Origin: Odontocerum albicorne
Lineage: Eukaryota > Arthropoda > Insecta > Trichoptera > Odontoceridae
NCBI GenBank assembly: GCA_949825065.1
Contig: OX463849.1
Span: 44,551,307-44,615,306, forward strand
DNA: 64,000 nucleotides
Direction of reading: 5' to 3'
Shown: piece after piece, positions 35,500-46,958 of the stretch
Layout of the letters: each line of letters begins with the position of its first letter
Position numbering within the stretch: position 1 is the first letter of the stretch
The notes under the pieces: model-generated
What the model was told of the DNA's origin: nothing
Seen by the model: only the letters and a program-made list of their open reading frames with translations
The model's database searches: none
Made by a program: the position numbers and the translations under genes

Positions 35500-36118
35500 A
35501 AAAAATACACTGACACGTCAACTTCAAATGGCTTGTAAACAAAGAATGAATTGACAGATCGAAATGAAATTCTCCGCATACCTCAAAAGGGACATGGTTT
35601 GTATGTAAGAACAAACTGATATTTATTTTGATTAATATAAAGCTTCCATGTAAATAAATACCTGGTGGATTTACTGCTTAAAAGCTTTCTTCCACAATTT
35701 TCATTGGTATTCATGACCGTGTCTAAAACTTGGAAATAAAAATAATATTTGAGTTGAAGTACATAACAAAAACTTAATCAGTAGATAAATCTCAACGGAA
35801 TAGGGATAAGAATGCGTATTATATATGATTAGGGGCGATGTATATTTAGAAATATATATGTAATGATTCTTTAGTTTTTCTTAAAAAAATAAACAACATG
35901 AAACACATCTGAAAAAAGCGTACAATGAGATAAAAAAATAAACAAGAATCATAAGAAATATAGTGCGTGCATACTAAATGTACGCATCAATTGGGATTTT
36001 TATTTATTTTAAAGACACAATGAAAGAAATAAAAAATCCACATAATCAATAATAATTATGACTTCTATTGATAAGCTTATCTCGCAGTAGCAACATATAA
36101 ATGATATAATAATATATA
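35500..36118. other. No gene seen
   Basis: AT-rich, unassigned. Confidence 0.5.
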
Positions 36119-36120
36119 TA

Positions 36121-37077
36121 CGAGGCATATACAGAAAGTAAGTGTACTGAATTTTTGTAGGTTACAATTTTTTTATTTAAACAAAAAAATTATGTGGTTA
36201 CCGTAGTACATATGTAAGCTATTTTTCGACATAGTCGCCATTCCTCTCAATGTAGGTGGTGAAGCAAGGTGTCAACTTTTTTATGCCTTCCTCGAAGTAG
36301 TTTCCCGCCAACCCCTCCATCCACTTCTCCACCTCCTCCTTTACCTCTTCGTCGGTTGAAAACCTTTTTCCCCCCATGTGCAGCTTCAGGGAGGTAAAGA
36401 GATAGTAATCTGAAGGTGCTAGGTCAGGGGAATGCGCGGGATGGTTCAGGACATCCCATTTAAACGAGGCGAGCAGTTCCTTCGTGGCGTTGGCCGTGTG
36501 TGGTCTGGCATTGTCGTGCAGCAGGCAGACTCCCTTTGTCAGCATGCCTCTCCTCTTGTTCTGAATCGCCCTCCGCAATTTTTTAGGGTCTCACAGTATC
36601 TTGCAGAGTTGATGGTCTCCCCTTGAGGCATATATTCAATTAAAATTATGCCTTGACAGTCCCAAGACACGGATGCCATGATTTTCTTGGCTGAAATTGT
36701 GGTTTTGAACTTTTTGGCGGAGGGTGAAGAGGTGTGACGTGACCGTTTTTAAACTCGCGACACCACTTGTACACACTCGTACGATTCATCGCTTTATCAC
36801 CATATGCAGTTTTCACCTCATTATAAACCTCAACCGGAGGTTTTCCCTTCTAAACGAGATAACGGATGACGCCGCGTATTTCGCACTTGGCGGGAGATTG
36901 GATTGACATTTTTCACGAAACGTGTTGTCGCGTCGACACTTCTCAACGTACTGACCTCGAACCGGTCTCGTTGCGGAGGGGAAGGGTCAGGCTACACGGA
37001 AGTGTAGCCAACATGTCGAAAATAAAATCCATCCGGTCGTAAGAGCCTCAGTACACTTACTTTCTGGATACGCATAG
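36121..37077 (-). mobile_element. Internally deleted mariner, copy 1
   Basis: 957 bp flanked by TA (36119-36120, 37078-37079). The inverted ends share CAGAAAGTAAGTGTACTGA. On the minus strand: MSIQSPAKCEIRGVIRYLV, stop, KGKPPVEVYNEVKTAYGDKA (HTH), then at KNGHVTP a jump to SPPPKKFKTTISAKKIMAS in another frame, then an open catalytic C-terminus with LLHDNARPHTA and HSPDLAPSDYYLF (the second and third D of DD34D), ending GDYVEK-stop. About a third of the gene, including the first catalytic D, is gone. The same deletion is present in copy 2. Confidence 0.9.
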
Positions 37078-37079
37078 TA

Positions 37080-37940
37080 TTACAGTTACGAGACAAAATA
37101 AAGAAAATAATAAAGTCAAAGGTAAATCATCCGAAAAGAAGAATCATCAAAGTAAATTATTATATATTATAATTGATAGATACCAATTCGGATATGTTGA
37201 AGAGTTATAATATAGTACGCATTAATAAATTATTATATAATACCTTAACACATTCAGATATGTTGAAAAGTTATTATACGCATTAATGAATTATTATATA
37301 ATACATTAACACATTACATATTCTTTCTAAATGGCAAGAGGTTCTATTTTAGTTCCCATTCACAATACTTATATGAAAGCTTGAACAAAAGATATAGGAA
37401 TTAACAAAGGTGAGGTGTTGTTAATGAATTATTTTTTAGTGAAAATAAGTGTGCTTTACAGGGTATCGTAGTACTTCATTTTTAAATGTATAATGAGGAA
37501 TAAAATTTTCTTCATGGCGTTGATTGAACTTTTAATTTATGATTTAAAAAATAATACGATGTAACCAAATACAAAGTAAAATGAAAACATTTATTAAAAA
37601 TAATATCAAAATAACTTGGCAAAAATTTATTATGTATTGTTTTGAAAGTCTTTATATTCATTCCTACAAAGAAAAGGTTATATAAATATATATTTCGTAC
37701 TATGATAATTTGTTTTCACTGCCCTTTGATATTTCAACGCGAGAGCAAAGTTTGACAGAAATAATTTCGAGGTGAGAATGAATCAGGAGGTGGGTTTTAC
37801 TTGAAAAAATATGTTTGCTTACAATATCTACAGAACAACATAAATTTTAAATATCGTTTGTAATTAATTTAGCTTTAGCTTTCTCAATCTTATACAACAG
37901 TTGATTTTATTTACATCAATAATAATAGTAATTACTCAGG
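37080..37940. repeat. AT-rich DNA with a 2-unit duplication
   Basis: Two units of cgcattaatraattattata and surrounding gatatgttgaaragttat lie at about 37190-37320. The gatatgttgaaga block recalls the end of repeat R3. No gene seen. Confidence 0.5.
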
Positions 37941-37942
37941 TG

Positions 37943-38050
37943 GAATACTGGGAGCAGTTCCAAAGGTAGCAGTTCCAGAAAGGTAGAATATTGGGAGCAG
38001 TTCCAAAGGTAGCAGTTCCAGAAAGGTAGAATACTGGGAGCAGTTCCAGT
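37943..38050. repeat. About 43-bp tandem repeat, 2.5 units
   Basis: gaatactgggagcagttcca followed by aaggtagcagttccagaaaggta at 37943, 37987 and 38029. Each unit holds an internal agcagttcca echo. Confidence 0.85.
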
Positions 38051-38794
38051 GTCAAAGTGAAACCGTGGAAATTGATTGGATGCAAACCATCAGACATCAG
38101 AATGGATAAAAAAAGAGGTGGCATACGAAATATGTAATAATGTAACATATAATGTTTTGATACTCATCAGCTAACATACTATATATCATATCTATTAATA
38201 GAACGCCCTCATAGTAGATTAACCAGACCAGATCTAGATCAACATTCAGAAAATGAAAAGGCCAACTAATTTAATAAGAGACTGTTTACTGGAAGGCGAG
38301 AAAATGAAGAAAAAAAACTTTTTCGGGAGATAACCTCGTAACAAGAAAATAATATATATTACATTAAACGCCAGAAAACTTTTGATGGCATCATTAAAAG
38401 TTCATCAAAATCACTCTGTGAAACTTTTATGTGAACACTTATGAAGGTTTCCCGTCTTCTGAAGAAAAAATATGTTACGGTCAAGGAGAAGAATTCTTAC
38501 ATTATCAAATTTGTTAACATTTCTCCGTATATTACGAGTACAATAGTTATGAATTAAGAAGAAAAAACTCTGTTGGTGTCAGTCGATGAAAAACTTTGCC
38601 GTTGGTGTAAGTTGATGTAACTCATTTTATAGCATTATATCGCCATTTTAGCATTTTTCAGTGCACTGCAGTACATAAGCCTCTTTTTTCTACATTCCTA
38701 TCGGTGATGTGTGTATTTTATCCGACAACACTCGACCAAACCGTTTACAGAACCTTGTTGGTGGACGTGATAGCGTGGCCTTTCACGGCGTCCA
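38051..38794. other. No gene seen before the gap
   Basis: AT-rich, unassigned. Confidence 0.45.
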
Positions 38795-38994
38795 NNNNNN
38801 NNNNNNNNNNNNNNNNNNNNNNNNNNNNNNNNNNNNNNNNNNNNNNNNNNNNNNNNNNNNNNNNNNNNNNNNNNNNNNNNNNNNNNNNNNNNNNNNNNNN
38901 NNNNNNNNNNNNNNNNNNNNNNNNNNNNNNNNNNNNNNNNNNNNNNNNNNNNNNNNNNNNNNNNNNNNNNNNNNNNNNNNNNNNNNNNNNNNNN
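38795..38994. other. Assembly gap (200 N)
   Basis: Exactly 200 N, probably a placeholder of unknown true size. It ends at an (AT)n tract (38995-39012), a likely cause of the break. ORFs spanning it are meaningless. Confidence 0.99.
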
Positions 38995-39099
38995 ATATAT
39001 ATATATATATACACATGAGTATGTTATATGAAATAGGAGGGTAATCAGTTTTAAATAAATACTTGTATAACATATACGAGTATATGTAGTAAAAAACAC

Positions 39100-39605
39100 A
39101 GACACCATGACCCCATTACGTATAGAGTGCCTAACATTCCTATCTTGACACACATCCTTCCCCTATTCCACATCCAAACATATTGTTATACAACTCCTAC
39201 GATTTCTCTGACTTTTTATGTTTCTTACTTTCAAAATATCATTAATTTGATCCAAAAATACTATCATTGGTCTTCCTCTACCCCGCCTTCTACTAAAATT
39301 TGTACTTTATATTGGTTTTGTAAGTGTTTCTTCATTCATTCGTTCTACATGCCCAAATCATCTTAGAGTGCTCTTTTTCGTCTTACTCAACACATCACCC
39401 TTAAGTTTACATAATGTATATCCCTAATCACTTGATTTAGTATTCTGGCATACATTGTCGTCCCGTGTATTCTTCTTAGTGCACGCATTTCTATAGTATT
39501 TCCTTTCAGTATTTTTTCACGTCCACGTTTCATTCCTATACAAAGTTGGTACTCGTAATAATACTGTTGTGCACTATTATTGTGCACTGTTACTGTCCAG
39601 TACAA
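39100..39605 (-). pseudogene. LINE ORF 3' region (WFGHVERM family), longest copy
   Basis: Reading the minus strand from 39600: GMKRGREKILKGNTIEMRA, LRRIHG, ARILNQVIRD, then after breaks FGHVERMNE, a RGRP linker, a LDQINDI block and GKDVCQDRNVRHS. This is the non-LTR polyprotein region just after the RT domain. A 72-codon open segment survives, the rest is frameshifted. TACTCGTA interrupts it at 39550. Confidence 0.7.
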
Positions 39606-39609
39606 GTAC

Positions 39610-40450
39610 TCGTATATACGTTTTAGTGCCCCATTTTCCTGTGTTTGCCATCACTACACACCATTAGATATCTCTCGTACTCGTAACTCCTTCATCACCT
39701 GAAAAAATGCTATTCAAATAGCGGAATTCCTCAATTTTTTTCAATCTTTTATTGTTTACTCAAATATCAGATTTATTTTTTTCTTTTTAACAAATTTAAT
39801 ACATTACTAAAACAAAAATAATGATAGTGCACTATTAAAAGTGCAGATAAAATTCATACGTCTTTTAATAAAGTAACGATATTCATCTATCTTTAAATGT
39901 ACTAGGCCCTTTAACTCTCAAAATTCAAATACTCAAATAACGACTTTCTACGCCTGTCTCTATTTTTTTATGACTGTCCACCCAAAGCGAGAATATTTTC
40001 AGAATAGAAATGTGTAGGAAGAGAAACGAGCGATAAAACAATTTAACACTTAAATGTAGAGTTTTATTTATGTAATAAAATGTTGAAAATCATTCTCTAA
40101 AAATATAAGCTACTTTGATTATAATCAAAAAGGGCTTATAATAAGTGTTTTGTCGGAAAAAAATTATTTTCTATTGTAAAAAAATATTATCATTTATTAT
40201 TTGGAATAATGCGTGTTCATGATGAAATTTTTACTAACAAAATAAGGTAAAATATTTTTTTTTTAACACTTCATCAATTTTTTTATACTTAAAAAATATA
40301 TTCTTCTCATTATTCATTTTGCGCTGATAGTATTTTTGGACTAGTACTATAGTAGGCATTCGCAGTATTCTTATCTTGGAGAATTCTGCGTAATTTGTCC
40401 AGGGAATTAAATTCCACAAATGTTATCTCTCTCATTAGGGGGGCACAGGC
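39610..40450. other. No gene seen
   Basis: AT-rich. TACTCGTA occurs near 39607 and 39677. Confidence 0.5.
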
Positions 40451-40455
40451 ATATA

Positions 40456-41402
40456 CTATGCGTATCCAGAAAGTAAGTGTACTGAGGCTCTCACGACCGG
40501 ATGGATTTTATTTTCGACATGTTGGCTGACCCTTCCCCTCCGCAACGAGACCGATTCGAGGTCAGTACGTTGAGAAGTGTCGACGCGACAACACGTTTCG
40601 TGAAAAATGTCAATCCAATCTCCCGCCAAGTGCGAAATACGCGGCGTCATCCGTTATCTCGTTTGGAAGGGAAAACCTCCGGTTGAGGTTTATAATGAGG
40701 TGAAAACTGCATATGGTGATAAAGCTATGAATCGTACGATTGTGTACAAGTGGTGTCGCGAGTTTAAAAACAGTCACGTCACACCTCTGCACCCTCCGCC
40801 AAAAAGTTCAAAACCACAATTTCACCCAAAAAAATCATGGCATCCGTGTTTTGGGACTGTCAAGGCATAATTTTAATTGAATATATGCCTCAAAGGGAGA
40901 CCATCAACTCTGCAAGATACTGTGAGACCCTAAAAAAAATGCGGAGGGCGATTCAGAACAAGAGGAAAGGCATGCTGACAAAGGGAGTCTGCCTGCTGCA
41001 CGACAATGCCAGACCACACACGGCCAACGCCACGAAGAAACTGCTTGCCTCGTTTAAATGGGATGTCCTGAACCATCCCGCGCATTCCCCTGATCTAGCA
41101 CCTTCAGATTACTATCTCTTTACCTCCCTGAAGCTGTACATGGGTGGAAAAAGGTTTTCAACCGACGAGGAGGTAAAGGAGGAGGTGGAGAAGTGGACGG
41201 AGGGGTTGGCGGGAAACTACTTCGAGGAAGGCATCAAAAAGTTGACACTCCGCTTCACCACCTGCATTGAGAGGAATGGCGACTATGTCGAAAAATAGCT
41301 TACATATAGTATGTACTACGGTAACCACGTATTTTTTTTGTTTAAATAAAAAAAATTGTAACCTACAAAAATTCAGTACACTTACTTTCTGGATATGCCC
41401 CG
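40456..41402 (+). mobile_element. Internally deleted mariner, copy 2
   Basis: 947 bp, TA on both sides (40454-40455, 41403-41404), ends CTATGCGTATCCAGAAAGTA and, inverted, CGGGGCATATCCAGAAAGTA. An N-terminal ORF at 40607 (MSIQSPAKCEIRG..., HTH intact, no stop at the site where copy 1 has one) runs out of frame at KNSHVTPLHPPPK. The catalytic C-terminus is open from 40837 to 41298, with LLHDNARPHTA, HSPDLAPSDYYLF and a GDYVEK end. The junction is at the same place as in copy 1, so the deleted form was mobilised in trans after it arose. Neither copy can encode an active transposase. Confidence 0.9.
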
Positions 41403-41404
41403 TA

Positions 41405-41885
41405 GAATAAGACCAAAAAAGTAGACCTTTTTAAAAACATATTACATATTTCAAAGTAATTTATTACTTTCTTAATATATATAGTTGACTTCAATAGAAC
41501 TTGACTTAATATTAAAGATTATACCATTTTAATACTTTTAATATACCCTAAGCAAAAAAGTTTTTTAAATTGAATAGTTTTTCTCATTTAAATTGAATCT
41601 TCAATGAGAATTGTAAAGGTAGGTGTCTTCCAAAAAAGACAATCCATTTTTATATACTTTCTGTACCTATTTTATTCTTGAAAATGAGATTGGTGTGGTT
41701 TAGCAGCAGTTTCTATTTATAATTTTCGGTTCAGATATTGATAAATACTGTCTTCTTGGTAAATTCATCGATGCTCGATTATTACCATAACTTGTAAATA
41801 AAGGATTTTTTTTTCAAATAAGAGTCAGAATGACTAATGCTTCCTTCTGAGTTAGAATATTTTTATTCAAATTATTATAATAATC
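41405..41885. other. No gene seen
   Basis: AT-rich, unassigned. Confidence 0.5.
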
Positions 41886-41889
41886 ATTA

Positions 41890-42310
41890 AATGATTATTT
41901 ATATAGCGCCATTTAGAGAGTACACTCTCCTTAAGGGAGCTCTACTCGGGACTCGAACCCACTAATATTGACACAGTTAAAATATTACTAAATAAATAAA
42001 TATGTATTCCCAAAGAAAGGCTACAAATAAATATTACTAGATCTTCCAATATACGAGTATAATAGTAACATATTTGGGTACAGTGTTTTGTATGTATAAC
42101 CAAATAAAGTAATAAAACCTTCCAATAACGGTTATCACCAAGCGCTTTCTCCGCACACTACACCTATACGAGTATCTCTTAACACTTTCATAGAGTCGAA
42201 CCATTTAAACGCCACAAGATCAGCAACGGCAAAAGCCCCGTCTTAATACCCCGGTCTATTCGATCGATTCTGAACAATAAATTTATTCGATGAAGACGAA
42301 AATTATTCAA
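41890..42310 (-). mobile_element. R2 retroposon-like repeat, copy 3
   Basis: tttatatagcgccatttaga, agggagctctactcgggact, cgaacccac, ..., aacggcaaaagccccgtctt, ttcgatgaagacgaaaat. On the minus strand gtgggttcgagtcccg is B-box-like but lies near the 3' tail, so a tRNA origin is doubtful. Confidence 0.6.
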
Positions 42311-42375
42311 CGATTCCAAGTAGTTGAAAATATATTTAAAATTGAGTGACCGAAATATTTTCCGAGGCTTGGTCA

Positions 42376-42391
42376 TACGAGTATACTCGTA
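42376..42391. other. Back-to-back TACGAGTA / TACTCGTA
   Basis: A perfect 16-bp palindrome TACGAGTATACTCGTA made of the window's over-represented octamer in both orientations. Confidence 0.8.
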
Positions 42392-42399
42392 CATTAAGA

Positions 42400-43645
42400 A
42401 CATAATAGAGATACATTTGTTGAAAACCATTCAAAATGGATTCTTGCAATGTGGTATTTTGGTGAATTTACATCATGGGTTGATCTAAAGCTACTTTTAA
42501 CATATAAAATTCAAAATACAATTTTAAAACGTCGTTTAATAGATAAAAGTATTTAACATGAGAATTTCAGAAGTATTATATCTTTCTTCAAATACGAAAC
42601 ACCTCATAGTTCAAGCATTCGGCATTTCAAATGGATGTCGAGTATCATATTTTCTATTTAAAGAAATTATCAATTGCATATTTCTTATTTGTCATATTAC
42701 GAGTATATCAATACCCCAGCCCCTACTATAAGAAACATCGCATTTGATATCTTTGAACTTAATTAGTAAAACCGCAAAGCTGTATTTACATTTGATGACC
42801 ATTAAATAAAATCAACTATGTTAAGTACTAATTATGTTCATATGCTTAAAGCATAAATTAATAAATTTTATGACTCAATAAATTCTTGAAAACTAATTAT
42901 AAGCGTCTTTACGGCAAACTCTCATTAGAAATTTAAAAACAATATGCTAATACTCGTATATAAATTAAATTGGGCTACGTAAATTATTAAATTGTATTAC
43001 TCAATTTCCTTAGATATATACTTGATGATGAACTGTAAGAAATCTTCAATATAAATTGGCCAGAATCAAATCGGACATCTGCAAGTGATAGTCGTGACGC
43101 AATAAAAATCTAATACTTGCTTCTCGTAGTGCAAACGTCATATTTCGAGCAATGCGACGGATATGGCCCATTGATAAAATTCATATTTCTATTATTTTAA
43201 AGATTGTGAAATTTATTTGATTTTTGGTATGGGGTAGATGCTTTGGTATGGGGTAGATGGTTTATAAAAATAAATTGACAATATTAAAGATTTAGATTTG
43301 TTAGTATTATTTATTTATTTGATCAAGTTATGGTATACACATACAAATTATATCATATTATATAAGCTATATTATAACTTTAAACTGACTTTATTTTAAT
43401 TTCCTACACATAATTTTTATTTTTGATAATCTTTATATATAATTTCTTAGAAATAATTAATACCTACCTAGTAACTTTTAACTAGATAACAATTCTTACA
43501 ATATATTTTTTCAATACTAATTATTTAACACGTAAATGTCCACTCGTTCAGGCTACTTGCATTTTACCACATTTACTCAGACCTTGGCCCTCCCTACTAA
43601 CATGTTACTGTAGGTGGATTAGCCCCCAGCGCACCGATAAGAGGT
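42400..43645. other. No gene seen
   Basis: AT-rich. A short direct echo tggtatggggtagatg occurs twice at about 43226-43260. The patch at 43545-43645 is GC-richer and adjoins the LINE fragment. Confidence 0.45.
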
Positions 43646-43649
43646 CCTG

Positions 43650-43855
43650 TTGGCTTTTAAAGAACTTCACAGTCGAAGGGAGGATGTCGTGTTGGAGGGG
43701 TTTTTCACGCTGTTCAGCGTGATGTGAAGTTGGGAGAGGTTTGTTCTGGGATGGGTGTTGAAGGAGATTTTCAATGCCTTGTTTTGCACTCGTTGAAGCT
43801 TCACGTGATTCATGTTATAACTGAGATGTGAGTTACTGAGTAGAAGTTATTTTTT
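43650..43855 (-). pseudogene. Non-LTR RT C-terminal fragment (Jockey/CR1-like)
   Basis: The minus strand is open for about 60 codons: NMNHVKLQRVQNKALKISFN, then THPRTNLSQLHITLN. The LQ-VQNKALR motif lies after the thumb of the reverse transcriptase in Jockey- and CR1-like elements; the intact copy here has the equivalent IQIVQNKALRMILN. It is a different, older family with no catalytic motif. Confidence 0.6.
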
Positions 43856-43859
43856 TTAA

Positions 43860-46135
43860 TTTGAGATTTGTTATTTGTCCCTACGAAATATTTCACTTTC
43901 GTAATCGGCTCAACGGAGACATTGAATTATTTAATAAACCGTGTCATAATTTAAAACGACACATGTTCATGATAGTTTTTTTATATGAAATAACTTCATT
44001 ACAATAACCTGAACAAATTTTTATTTTGATAGCTTGTTTAATGTTTTTTTAACATTTTTTGTTACCTGAAAAATAGTTTAAATATATAAAAAAATATATA
44101 TTTCAAGTAATGTGAGTTGTGTGCCTTGAATTTCTTAGTTTTGTGGTACTTACAAAATGAATGACTGCACGACAGACATCCATATGTCCCGGTTTTTTGC
44201 GGTCTCATTTCAGCTCATTTGCGTTAAGGGCTTATCTTTTCACATTTTCAACCCATAGCATTATGGACGACTGAGTGATGTAATACCTGTTGGAGTTTCA
44301 GCATGCACTATTTTGATTGTTTGAGAATCGTCGGAACACGTTACATGACCATCGATTATATCTTCATAGGAAAACATTTAACCAAATAAATTGTTAAAAA
44401 TGTTAAATTGGTATTATTAATTCCACTTTATAAAAAAACCTGTGAATTTATTGTCACGAACGTTTAATCAACTTTTCCCCGTCAATAGTCATTAATTAGT
44501 ACGTAATAAATTGATCATCGTCAACTGGCAAAAGTTTTTCAAGATTGTTTTTTAATATTATTTTTTTGTTTTTTCAATTACTAATTTCTTTTCATTTTGC
44601 TGTCAATATCCTAGGTATTTATATCCTTTTTTAATGAGTGGAATACTAATTTATTTAAAAAAATCTCTTAATAAAAAAATCTTTTTTTAATAATCCCCAA
44701 TTAAGATGGTATTTATAAATATATTAAGTTTTATTTTGAGTTTTTTGGGGCATTAAAAAATATTCGCCTACGCCGTAAATAACAAACGCTAAATACCATC
44801 CATACAAACTGTGTCAATGAAAAATTATCCAAGTATTAATTTGATAGAGTTTGGCTGATCGAGATGGGTCATAAAAAATATTTGGAATTCACTGCAGGTC
44901 GAATAATTATGTTGATAAATGTATGGGTCCTTATGAACAGGTCCAGATATTAAGGGCTACAACAAAAATATTTGGAATTCACTGCAGGTCGAATAATTAT
45001 GTTGATAAATGTATGGGTCCTTATGAACAGGTCCAGATATTAAGGGCTACAACAAAAACATTCGAAAGTCATTTGAGAAAAAAATGCAAATTTTTATAAT
45101 TATTCGTCTATCAAAAGAATTTTACTCAAGTCCGAGGCTAGGATTTCATAATGGAATATGCTACATCTTCGATGAAGTGAAGGCTTCGTCAATATCCATA
45201 ATAATGAACTTACTGAATTAATGGAATTCAACCCATTCTAATGACAGAGGAGCTGATAGTCTTGAATTCAAAAGGATTTCAAAAACTTTTGACGCCTTTT
45301 GAGGGCAGGGAAGTATCTAAATATTTTCTAGGCATTTATCTAAAATATATTTAACATATAGTAGAAAATAATCAATACTCAAATTCGATAGGTTCAGAAG
45401 CAAAGTATGACGTTTCTGTAAGATTATGACTTTTGTTTACTAATTTTAAGATCATTTATTAAATAAGGAAAAATATACACTTTTTTTTGTGGAAATATTT
45501 AAATCAATAATTTGATTTTATTATATGATATACACTTTTTTTTGTGGAAATATTTAAATCAATAATTTGATTTTATTCATGATACTCGTAATCTAACAAC
45601 TCTTGCATAACTAAAGCCTTTAGAATGATACGTCTACATATGGAATGATATTGGTTCGTTTGCTCTCATCCTTCTCTCAAGAAGGTTCAAGTTGGGAAAT
45701 TATAATCAAATATAAAAAATAAACGACAATTTGATTCCAGTGACTTACTTTTTAATAAATAACAGAGACCGCTAACCAGATAATCTCTAAATACTGTTTC
45801 GGGTGTTTTCTAAACCAGCACCATTGGAGTTAATATAGTATAATGATTACATCATAATAATGTAGATATGTTATCTGCGCTAACTACCATATATCAGTCA
45901 GCATTACCGGTGCCAATAAGCCGGTCAAAAGTGTATACTTGAAATTCATGAGTAACCAACGGATTTGAATACTTCTTTACTGCATTTCAATTGAATTTAA
46001 TTACTAGCAACTATAAGTTATGATATATTTTATAAATCACTTGAAAAACAAAACGCTATTCCTTTAAAATATATGTATGCAATTAATGTCCAAGTAAAAA
46101 TATATATGGTTATGATTGTGACTTAGTTTATTACT
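43860..46135. repeat. AT-rich DNA with two tandem duplications
   Basis: A 90-bp unit (tttggaattcactgcaggtc...aagggctacaacaaaaa) is repeated perfectly or nearly so at 44881-45060. A unit of about 58 bp (tatacacttttttttgtgga...gattttatt) is duplicated at about 45474-45585. No gene was seen. Confidence 0.7.
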
Positions 46136-46137
46136 GG

Positions 46138-46250
46138 TATTGCAGCTCAATTTGAGGAATTCGAAAACAAGCTCACCGAAGGATTGTAACAGGATGCTTG
46201 AAGCCAACAACAGTGAAAAAATCTACGCACCAGATATCAGTAGCTGAGAA
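46138..46250 (+). pseudogene. Older LINE RT C-terminal fragment (outermost host element)
   Basis: The plus strand carries RRIVTGCLKPTTVKK and HQISVAE, the CLKPTPV-type motif near the end of a non-LTR reverse transcriptase. It stops at GTAGCTGAG (46250-46258), which reappears at 49372-49380. Beyond that the continuation is weak (AEMQHTY at 49376). The fragment was split by the insertion below. Confidence 0.5.
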
Positions 46251-46958
46251 AAACAAAGTGATGAATATCTCGTTCGGAGTCTCGGTCCAATGGTAGGACG
46301 CCTTACTCCTTCATCGGATAAGTTTTGACTGATATGATATTTAATTGGATATTTTGGTTCCTGTTTTAGGAGACGGGGAGGGATAGTTTTTATGTAATTT
46401 TTGATGAATGATTATGAGAAATAATAAGACGTTAAATACTTGTATACATGTGATGTTATATAAATGATATTACATACGAATATACATATATTTGTGGATG
46501 TGCGATGTCACACACGCTTATATATATTAGATGGGTGGTGAGAAAGAAATGGAGGTGAGATGATGGTGAGTAAATCATAGGATGTTGTATATAAATATGG
46601 GTATTTGGGGAGACGTGTGTGACTTTTAAAAATATATTAATACATAAATATGGGAAATACGCGATTGCCTATGGTGGGAGGCTGTCGTCTGCCGCTTGAG
46701 GTGTCGGTGTCGGTGTATAAATAGGTGTAGAAAATGGTGTAGAAAATGGTGTAGAAAATGGTGTAGAAGACGGGGGGGCATTCGGAGTGACGGGGTCATT
46801 TGCAGTTGGGGGGGGCGTTTGCGGGTGGGCGGGTGCGGACAATAGATTTTGGACGTGGGTGCTTGTAATTGGTGTTCGCGTTGTAGTTTCCGAGATTTTG
46901 TATGACGGGGTTGGGATGTCTTGATATTGAACTGTAATGCGTATTTCGGAGGCAACGT

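Noticed and set aside
38698..39153. ORFs crossing 38795-38994
   Set aside because: They run through unknown bases (N).
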